Of a DNA stretch of 10,884 nt, positions 7,374 to 10,884 are shown one piece after another. Within the stretch, counting starts at the first letter, position 1, and the number at the start of each line of letters is the position of its first letter. Source of the DNA: JACDDK01 sp038198445. GTDB taxonomy: Bacteria > Actinomycetota > Rubrobacteria > Rubrobacterales > Rubrobacteraceae. A program made the translations under genes and the position numbers. The notes below the pieces were generated by a model. It made no database searches. It had not been told where the DNA came from and saw nothing but the letters and a program-made list of their open reading frames with translations. Location: NCBI GenBank assembly GCA_038198445.1, contig JBBPZZ010000046.1:1-10884 (forward strand), given 5' to 3'.

Positions 7374-7976
7374 ATGAGGCGCGTTGCTTTAATATTGTTG
7401 GGGGTGCTTCTGGCTTCGGGAGTAGTGCTGCAACTCGACTTGCAGACCAAACCGGCCGCCGCGGCGACTGCGGTACGCAAGCCTGGACAGATCCTCGGCG
7501 CTCCCCGGTATAGCCAGATTCGGGTGGAGAGGTATGCCCGTTCGATAGGCTGCACGAAATACATCATGAAGACCATCCCGATCTACTACAGGCTCGCTCC
7601 TCGCAGGAACATAGCGCCGGACGTTCTGGTAGCCCAGGCCATACTCGAAACCGGCAAGGGACACTATGGTGGTGACTCCCGTCCGTGGAACATGGCCGGC
7701 ATCAAGAAGGGCGGCATCGTGGGGGATGATCCACAAGACTTCGAGGTGCCTCCGACTGCTTATGAGGGCGTCAGGATGCACGTAAACCACATGGCCGCCT
7801 ACACGGGCAAGAGGCCCATAGGGAAGCCGCACGACCGCTTCTACGACGCGCGCGCCGCCCAGAAAAGCCGGGGCTGGTGGGTAAGAAGGATCAGCCAACT
7901 AGGAGGCGGTATCTGGGCCACGGATTCTACTTACGGAGGCAAGATCCGCAACATACTCGACGATATGGGCCGATGA
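7374..7976 (+). CDS. Secreted glucosaminidase-domain (GH73-like) cell-wall hydrolase
   Basis: A 200-residue protein starting at ATG 7374 with GAGGGGGT at 7363-7370 as ribosome site. Residues 1-31 form a signal peptide: MRR, a hydrophobic core ALILLGVLLASGVVL and an Ala-rich end AAAA suited to signal peptidase I, so the protein is probably exported. The mature part has the glucosaminidase pattern: PDVLVAQAILETGKGHYGG (82-100) with the likely catalytic Glu92, PWNMAGIK (104-111), and FEVPPTAYEGVRMHVNHMAA (123-142). The C-terminal WATDSTYGGKIRNILDDM resembles the usual closing helix of this fold. It would cleave glycan strands of peptidoglycan (N-acetylglucosaminidase or related), and no cell-wall binding repeats are present. 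The 170 bases before it hold no clear promoter, although GATAAT occurs at 7331-7336; I see no c-di-AMP riboswitch pattern. Confidence 0.88.
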   Translation: MRRVALILLGVLLASGVVLQLDLQTKPAAAATAVRKPGQILGAPRYSQIRVERYARSIGCTKYIMKTIPIYYRLAPRRNIAPDVLVAQAILETGKGHYGGDSRPWNMAGIKKGGIVGDDPQDFEVPPTAYEGVRMHVNHMAAYTGKRPIGKPHDRFYDARAAQKSRGWWVRRISQLGGGIWATDSTYGGKIRNILDDMGR

Positions 7977-8031
7977 TCCCGCACGCGACCGGGCTGCCAT
8001 AAAGCAAGCCCCGCGCCAACGCGTGAAAAGG

Positions 8032-8060
8032 TTGGAATGCCGCGTCGCTTTTGGTACACT
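8032..8060 (+). promoter_or_regulatory. Sigma-70-type promoter of tRNA-Asp
   Basis: TTGGAA at 8032-8037 and TACACT at 8055-8060 are separated by exactly 17 bases. Transcription would begin near 8067, about 30 bases before the mature tRNA-Asp 5' end. Position and spacing make this a convincing promoter. Confidence 0.75.
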
Positions 8061-8097
8061 CCGCCTTGCCCGAGGCCGAGCCTGGGGCGTCCCATGC

Positions 8098-8171
<74 letters not shown>

Positions 8172-8283
8172 CCTCATCACCGTCTACCGCGACCGCGGGT
8201 GAGCCGTTTTCGAGGCACTCGAACCAGGGTATGAGATGTGGTACGTAACCCCAACCATTAGCCTTGAAAAGGAGACGCTTGAC

Positions 8284-8301
8284 GTGAAGTCCACCGCATG
8301 A
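8284..8301 (+). CDS. Possible five-codon leader ORF coupled to the next gene
   Basis: AAAAGGAG at 8267-8274 sits about 9 bases before GTG 8284, which opens a five-codon frame (MKSTA) ending in TGA 8299-8301. That stop overlaps the ATG at 8298 of the small membrane protein as ATGA. The same ribosome site is 23 bases from the ATG 8298, too far to serve it directly, and a TGA at 8280 prevents an earlier in-frame start. Translational coupling would explain the arrangement. It may also be chance; no peptide evidence is available. Confidence 0.3.
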   Translation: MKSTA

Positions 8302-8552
8302 AGCAGGGACCCGAGCAAGACGAGGTAAAGAAGGTGGGGGATGTGATCGGTGAGATGGGCCGGGAGCGGATGGATCTCCGCGCCAGAAAGACTACCATCG
8401 TACTCGCCCAGGCCGCGTCCCTTGTATGCCTGGCCCTCGCCATAGCCAGTCTCGCGGGGTACATGCCTCACGCCGTCGCGCCGTCTATCCTGCTCATCCT
8501 GATCGCCGCTGGCGGGTTCGCATTCTCCATTATCGAAGGTCGCCGTCCTTGA
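8298..8552 (+). CDS. Small membrane protein with two transmembrane helices
   Basis: An 84-residue protein of unknown function. The first 31 residues are charged and hydrophilic (EQDEVKKVGDVIGEMGRERM), probably a cytoplasmic amphipathic helix. Two hydrophobic segments follow at about 32-54 (TTIVLAQAASLVCLALAIAS) and 58-80 (VAPSILLILIAAGGFAFSII), joined by the short turn GYMPHA and ended by basic GRRP. With the positive-inside rule, both termini should face the cytoplasm. ATG 8298 is the only start after the in-frame TGA at 8280 and lacks a close ribosome site, so translation may depend on the five-codon ORF overlapping it. It lies between tRNA-Asp and the thioredoxin gene. I recognise no family. 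Confidence 0.65.
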   Translation: MKQGPEQDEVKKVGDVIGEMGRERMDLRARKTTIVLAQAASLVCLALAIASLAGYMPHAVAPSILLILIAAGGFAFSIIEGRRP

Positions 8553-8583
8553 CGGCCAAGTTATACTAAATAACGTATTAGTA
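8549..8583 (+). promoter_or_regulatory. Promoter/operator candidate upstream of thioredoxin
   Basis: TACTAA (8564-8569) and TTAGTA (8578-8583) form a perfect 6-base inverted repeat with an 8-base spacer in an AT-rich patch that stands out from the GC-rich surroundings. A -35-like TTGACG (8549-8554) overlaps the stop codon of the preceding gene, but the best -10 at 16-base spacing, TAACGT (8571-8576), is poor; TATACT at 8562-8567 has no partner. It is probably a control site for the thioredoxin gene, with the binding protein unknown. Confidence 0.4.
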
Positions 8584-8602
8584 AACAGTTTAGGAGGTAC
8601 CA

Positions 8603-8941
8603 ATGGCAGCGCACGTTGATGTTACGGTCGATACGTTCGAGGATGAGGTTTTGAATTCCGACGTCCCGGTTCTGGTGGATTTCTGGGCTTCGTGGTGCGC
8701 GCCTTGCCGGCAGGTGGCACCGGTGATCGAGAAAATCGCCGAGGAGTATGAGGGGTTGGTCAAGGTCGCCAAAGTCGACGTAGACGCGGAGCAGGAGTTG
8801 GCGGGACAGTTTCAGATCTCCAGCATCCCGACTATCGCGTTCTTCGAGCCTGGAGAGCAGCCAAAGGCCGTCATGGGAGCCTTGCCGAAAGAGATGATCG
8901 AGTCCGCCTTCGAACTGGAGCGTTTCGCCAAATCGGCGTAG
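8603..8941 (+). CDS. trxA: Thioredoxin
   Basis: A 112-residue single-domain thioredoxin, the normal family size, starting at ATG 8603 with TAGGAGGTA at 8591-8599. The active site WCAPC (31-35; Cys32 and Cys35) differs from the classical WCGPC by Ala for Gly, a change found in many bacterial thioredoxins. Asp26 in LVDFWASWC, the buried proton acceptor, is present, and ISSIPTIAFF (about 86-95) carries the cis-proline. It reduces protein disulphides in the cytoplasm using electrons from thioredoxin reductase, which is not in this window. It is probably transcribed alone: an AT-rich candidate control site precedes it and a hairpin followed by a tRNA promoter comes after it. The trxA symbol is generic, since several paralogues are usual. 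Confidence 0.95.
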   Translation: MAAHVDVTVDTFEDEVLNSDVPVLVDFWASWCAPCRQVAPVIEKIAEEYEGLVKVAKVDVDAEQELAGQFQISSIPTIAFFEPGEQPKAVMGALPKEMIESAFELERFAKSA

Positions 8942-8957
8942 AGTACAGAACGAAAAT

Positions 8958-8993
8958 GGGGGCGGGCGTAATCCGCCTTGATAGCCCGCCTCT
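8958..8993 (+). terminator. Possible terminator of the thioredoxin gene
   Basis: GGCGGGC (8961-8967) pairs perfectly with GCCCGCC (8984-8990), and G-U/G-C pairs extend the stem outward to 8958 and 8993. The loop is long (16 bases) and the following TCTCTTACTCT is only moderately U-rich, so this is a weak intrinsic terminator. It lies 17 bases after the thioredoxin stop. Its right arm lies within the spacer of the tRNA-Phe promoter. Confidence 0.45.
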
Positions 8994-9006
8994 CTTACTC
9001 TAGAAT
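8978..9006 (+). promoter_or_regulatory. Sigma-70-type promoter of tRNA-Phe
   Basis: TTGATA (8978-8983) and TAGAAT (9001-9006) are spaced by exactly 17 bases, each close to consensus. Transcription would start near 9013, about 27 bases before the mature tRNA 5' end, the same layout as at tRNA-Asp. The promoter overlaps the candidate terminator of the upstream gene. Confidence 0.8.
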
Positions 9007-9039
9007 CATCGCGGGATATGCTTCGGCCTTCACGGTCAC

Positions 9040-9112
9040 GGCGGGATAGCTCAGTTGGTAGAGCACATGACTGAAAATCATGGTGTCCCCGGTTCGAACC
9101 CGGGTCCCGCCA
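9040..9112 (+). tRNA. tRNA-Phe (anticodon GAA)
   Basis: The 73 bases form a complete cloverleaf. Acceptor arm GGCGGGA (9040-9046) pairs with TCCCGCC (9105-9111), discriminator A9112. The D-arm is GCTC-AGTTGGTA-GAGC. The anticodon stem CATGA/TCATG encloses CTGAAAA with GAA at 9073-9075. The T-arm is CCCGG-TTCGAAC-CCGGG. GAA with an A discriminator fits phenylalanine. CCA is not encoded. Confidence 0.97.
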
Positions 9113-9120
9113 CTCCATGG

Positions 9121-9136
9121 TTCGCGGTTTCGCGAA
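9121..9136 (+). terminator. Short perfect hairpin after tRNA-Phe
   Basis: TTCGCG (9121-9126) and CGCGAA (9131-9136) form a 6-base stem with a four-base loop, nine bases after the tRNA. The downstream TAGTCGTCT is not a real U-tract, so termination or processing-end function is a guess. Confidence 0.3.
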
Positions 9137-9202
9137 TAGTCGTCTGATGAAGTCTGGTAGGTACGCAGATTCTCCAGTTTCGCTAGACTGTGGGCTGATT
9201 CC

Positions 9203-9448
9203 ATGAAGAAGAACAATAGACATGCGCGTTCGGGATGTTTGGGGCTTGTGCTCGAGGTTGTGGCGTGGGTGATCTCGACGGTCCTGATAACGGTGGGCGC
9301 GTTCTTGCTGGTGGCGGGCGCAGTTACGTTTAGCCCCTCCGTGAAGCTTACGACCGTATTCTCAATTATCTCCGCTCCCATCGGGATTTATGTCCTGATC
9401 CGGATCGGAAGGAGCATCGTGCGGGACTTGCGGGATCCCGAAAGATGA
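9203..9448 (+). CDS. Small membrane protein with two transmembrane helices
   Basis: An 81-residue protein of unknown function. A basic N-terminus (MKKNNRHARS) is followed by a long hydrophobic segment at about 12-42 (LVLEVVAWVISTVLITVGAF and on) and a second at about 49-68 (TVFSIISAPIGIYVLIRIG), then a charged tail RSIVRDLRDPER. The basic ends predict cytoplasmic N- and C-termini. ATG 9203 has no good ribosome site; TAGACT at 9185-9190 could be a -10 box, which would give a nearly leaderless message. Codon choice is similar to the neighbouring genes. It is convergent with the XRE regulator gene, with a hairpin-rich spacer between them. No family recognised. Confidence 0.55.
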   Translation: MKKNNRHARSGCLGLVLEVVAWVISTVLITVGAFLLVAGAVTFSPSVKLTTVFSIISAPIGIYVLIRIGRSIVRDLRDPER

Positions 9449-9505
9449 TAAGCCGTGGCGGCGGGTCGCGCATCTCGTGAATAGTTAATTTTCCCGATAA
9501 GAACG

Positions 9506-9591
9506 AGCCGGGCTTAGACAAGGAGGGGGGTAAAGTCAAGCCCGGCTACATGTACTTACGGACAGCATCCGTAAAGGTTTCGCGGAAACCT
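9506..9591. other. Cluster of three hairpins between convergent genes
   Basis: First hairpin: AGCCGGGCTT (9506-9515) pairs with AAGCCCGGCT (9538-9547); allowing one bulged A (9516), GAC/GTC extends it to 13 pairs, closing a 15-base loop that contains AGGAGGGGGG. Second: TTACGGA (9556-9562) with TCCGTAA (9568-9574), loop CAGCA. Third: AGGTTTC (9575-9581) with GAAACCT (9585-9591), loop GCG, directly abutting the second. On the plus strand this follows the 81-residue membrane protein by 57 bases; on the minus strand it is the 3' flank of the XRE gene. Neither strand has a strong U-tract after a stem, so a bidirectional terminator, a 3'-end-derived small RNA or a structured regulatory RNA are all possible. 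I do not recognise a known RNA family. Confidence 0.6.
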
Positions 9592-9617
9592 GGGAAGATA
9601 TGTCATCCGCGTCTTTG

Positions 9618-10127
9618 TCACGGTGTAGGCGTGGGTCTCTCCGCTGCGGCGTCGTGAAACTGTATAGATGTGTTCACCGAGCCGGAACTTGCCGATATGC
9701 CGCGTATCTGGCTCTTGATGAATCTCCGCCGCTCGCCGCCTCGGGCATCTCCGTACAGCGCCTTGAGGCGCTCGTGTTCTCTCTCCAGGTCTCTCGCCAG
9801 CGCGACCAGGCTCTCCAACGTGGCGTTCTCGAGAGCGCCCTCGAACTCATCCTCCCGTGCGGACGTCGCCCACTCCAATGAGAGGGGATGCGCTTTTGCT
9901 TCGTCCGGTCTCTCGTCAACGCTGGCCGACAAAAGCTCCTCGGGCAGGATGCCGAGGGCGCGCGCGAGCTTACGGATGGTCCCGAAGTGTGGGGTCGAGA
10001 TCCTGCCGCTCTCGACCCCCGAGACCGTGGTGGGACTGATGCCCGCTTCCCGCGCCACCATGTCTTGCGTCCACATCCGGAGCACCCGAACCCTGGCTAA
10101 ATTCCTTCCTACATCGGCTTTCGGCAT
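9618..10127 (-). CDS. XRE-family helix-turn-helix regulator with coiled-coil tail
   Basis: A 169-residue protein on the minus strand starting at ATG (plus 10125-10127), with AAAGGA (plus 10132-10137) as ribosome site about five bases upstream. The N-terminal Cro/C1-type domain spans about 7-66: NLARVRVLRMWTQDMVAREA, GISPTTVSGVESGRI and FGTIRKLARALGILPEELL, with the recognition helix around 31-41. From about 95 to 138 it is rich in Glu, Arg and Leu in a heptad-like arrangement (LESLVALARDLEREHERLKA), probably a coiled coil for dimerisation; the last 30 residues are Ser/Ala-rich and probably disordered. No peptidase or ligand-binding domain is seen. It is divergent from hsp20 across 168 AT-rich bases containing repeats, so it may control itself and the heat-shock gene. 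The usual actinobacterial regulator HspR belongs to a different (MerR) family. Confidence 0.9.
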   Translation of the reverse strand: MPKADVGRNLARVRVLRMWTQDMVAREAGISPTTVSGVESGRISTPHFGTIRKLARALGILPEELLSASVDERPDEAKAHPLSLEWATSAREDEFEGALENATLESLVALARDLEREHERLKALYGDARGGERRRFIKSQIRGISASSGSVNTSIQFHDAAAERPTPTP

Positions 10128-10157
10128 CTCATCCTTTCTATTCAGCCATATATCGTA

Positions 10158-10166
10158 AATATAACA
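10158..10166 (-). promoter_or_regulatory. Extended -10 promoter element for the XRE gene
   Basis: On the minus strand these bases read TGT followed by TATATT, a good extended -10 element, and start about 31 bases upstream of the XRE ATG. The hexamer 17 bases further upstream (CAGTTT on the minus strand) is a poor -35, which extended -10 promoters tolerate. A perfect TTGACA lies on this strand at 10198-10193, but no good -10 stands 16-18 bases from it. Confidence 0.45.
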
Positions 10167-10167
10167 G

Positions 10168-10220
10168 AAAAATCCATTAAAAACTGAAAATCTGTCAAAA
10201 AACTGTTTGAAAACTGTCTT
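10168..10220. repeat. Phased A-tracts and AAAACTGT-type direct repeats
   Basis: Runs of four to six A lie at 10168-10172, 10179-10183, 10187-10190, 10197-10202 and 10210-10213, mostly 11-12 bases apart between centres, close to one helical turn. The last two belong to a direct repeat AAAACTGTTT (10199-10208) and AAAACTGTCT (10210-10219) with an 11-base period; AAAATCTGTC (10187-10196) is a related third copy. Phased A-tracts bend DNA, and repeated half-sites on one helix face can bind a regulator. The last repeat overlaps the -35 of the hsp20 promoter. Confidence 0.6.
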
Positions 10221-10234
10221 AAGGGAGGTAAAAT
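10207..10234 (+). promoter_or_regulatory. Sigma-70-type promoter of hsp20
   Basis: TTGAAA (10207-10212) and TAAAAT (10229-10234) each differ by one base from consensus and are 16 bases apart. Transcription would start near 10241, giving a leader of about 55 bases before ATG 10296. I see neither a CIRCE nor a HspR-type HAIR inverted repeat here. Confidence 0.7.
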
Positions 10235-10295
10235 GTGCCTGTAAGAGTAAGTGGCCTCTGGTAGATGAAGGCTTTGAGTGAAGGAGGTAAGAGTC

Positions 10296-10748
10296 ATGCT
10301 CAGTCCGTTCCGAGGGTTTATGGATGTGCAGGGTGAGATGGACCGTATGCTGGGTGAGGTGCTAGGAGGTTTCCCGTTGCGCCCGGGGCGGCGCCGCGCG
10401 GAGTCAAGTGTCTGGAGTCCCGTGATGGACGTGTTCTCCAGGCATGGGAACCTGGTGATCCGGGCTGAGTTGCCTGGCGTGAAGCAGGATGACGTGGACA
10501 TCACGTTCTCTGATGGCGTGTTGACCATCTCCGGGCAGAGCGATGATGAGCACGAAGAGCGGCACGGCGGATACTACCTGCGGGAGCGCCGTCAGGGTTC
10601 GTTCCGGCGTAGCGTCACGCTTCCGGAGCGCACGGAGGAAGGCAAGATCCATGCGCGCTTCGAGGATGGTGTCCTTGAGGTTACAGTCGAGGACGCCGCG
10701 GTTATCGAGGAGCCTAAGCGTATCCAGATCGAAGGTCCGGAGAGCTAA
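10296..10748 (+). CDS. hsp20: Small heat-shock protein, Hsp20/alpha-crystallin family
   Basis: A 150-residue ATP-independent holdase that binds unfolding proteins under stress and forms oligomers in the cytoplasm. ATG 10296 is preferred over the in-frame GTG 10278 because AAGGAGG (10281-10287) sits eight bases before the ATG and would lie inside the gene otherwise. The alpha-crystallin domain spans about 41-133: PVMDVFSRHGNLVIRAELPG, VKQDDVDITFSDGVLTISGQ, a loop rich in Asp, Glu and His (83-90), GSFRRSVTLPERT (101-113) and FEDGVLEVTVED (122-133). The C-terminal IQI (143-145) is the I-x-I motif that docks neighbouring dimers. It is divergent from an XRE regulator, behind a near-consensus promoter with repeated A-tracts. 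In the leader, CUUU 10272-10275 can pair with AAGG of the ribosome site, a weak hint of thermal control. Confidence 0.96.
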   Translation: MLSPFRGFMDVQGEMDRMLGEVLGGFPLRPGRRRAESSVWSPVMDVFSRHGNLVIRAELPGVKQDDVDITFSDGVLTISGQSDDEHEERHGGYYLRERRQGSFRRSVTLPERTEEGKIHARFEDGVLEVTVEDAAVIEEPKRIQIEGPES

Positions 10749-10756
10749 GACGAGTG

Positions 10757-10884
10757 ATGCATAACTTCTCAAACCAAAAGATCCGCCAGATGACGCAGAG
10801 GCCGACCGAGCTGGACGTTGAGATGCTGCCCGCAGGTGTAAGCTGCGATCTTGGCCGCCAGACGGGTCAGCAACCCCTGAAGGG
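10757..10884 (+). CDS. Possible 5' end of a downstream hypothetical gene
   Basis: From ATG 10757 (or GTG 10754) the frame stays open to the window edge, 42 codons, reading MHNFSNQKIRQMTQRPTELD and on; a second ATG lies at 10793. A GGAG at 10739-10742, inside the end of hsp20, is somewhat far from these starts. It would follow hsp20 by only eight bases and could be co-transcribed. The visible residues are mostly hydrophilic with no motif I recognise. The stretch is too short to exclude a chance open frame. Confidence 0.3.
   Translation, partial: MHNFSNQKIRQMTQRPTELDVEMLPAGVSCDLGRQTGQQPLK

Noticed and set aside
9550..9657. 35-codon ORF following the AGGAGG-like loop
   Set aside because: The ribosome-site-like stretch is about 20 bases away and would be in a hairpin loop; the frame covers two perfect hairpins and the end of the opposite-strand XRE gene, so RNA structure explains it better.
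10223..10244. GGGAGG followed by ATG TGC CTG TAA, a possible three-codon leader peptide
   Set aside because: The ATG overlaps the -10 box TAAAAT, so it lies upstream of the predicted transcription start and would not be on the message.
10128..10295. HAIR or CIRCE heat-shock operators before hsp20
   Set aside because: Neither the CTTGAGT-N7-ACTCAAG nor the TTAGCACTC-N9-GAGTGCTAA pattern is found; CTTTGAGTG at 10272-10280 has no matching second arm.

Overview
The window looks like chromosomal DNA of a high-GC Gram-positive bacterium of the Actinomycetota; the style of the regulators, membrane proteins and acyl-CoA genes suggests a Rubrobacter-like organism. That placement is an inference. It rests on GC-rich coding sequence, frequent GTG starts, strong AGGAGG ribosome sites and tRNA genes without an encoded CCA end. 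No taxonomic marker gene is present.

Left part (1-5065) is a metabolic cluster, all on the plus strand. It holds the 3' part of an NAD(P)-dependent aldehyde dehydrogenase, an enoyl-CoA hydratase of the crotonase family 17 bases later, a TetR-type repressor behind a 28-base near-perfect palindrome that overlaps a -10 box, a BenE-family aromatic-acid transporter, and a metallo-beta-lactamase-fold hydrolase. Together they suggest uptake and CoA-dependent breakdown of an organic (perhaps aromatic) acid under TetR control. The substrate cannot be read from the sequence.

Middle part (5068-7203) is a decayed island. An IS5-family transposase on the minus strand has lost its N-terminus, carries an in-frame stop upstream and is frameshifted between the first and second catalytic Asp. 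Directly to its right lies a plus-strand remnant of a large DEAD/DEAH-type helicase, spread over two reading frames with several frame changes and a probable large internal deletion. A short ORF start, two bases after the hydrolase stop, runs into the left end of the IS.

Right part (7374-10884) is housekeeping and stress related: a secreted glucosaminidase-like cell-wall hydrolase, tRNA-Asp(GTC) and tRNA-Phe(GAA), each with a good sigma-70-type promoter at 17-base spacing, two small double-spanning membrane proteins, a thioredoxin, and a divergent pair made of an XRE-family regulator (minus) and a small heat-shock protein Hsp20 (plus). The two divergent genes share an AT-rich control region with A-tracts repeated about every 11 bases. 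Between the convergent small membrane protein gene and the XRE gene lies a run of three perfect or near-perfect hairpins (9506-9591). The first has a G-rich loop resembling a Shine-Dalgarno sequence, which on the other strand reads as a C-rich anti-Shine-Dalgarno-like loop. This is the most unexplained structure in the window. I do not see a clearly new multi-gene system.
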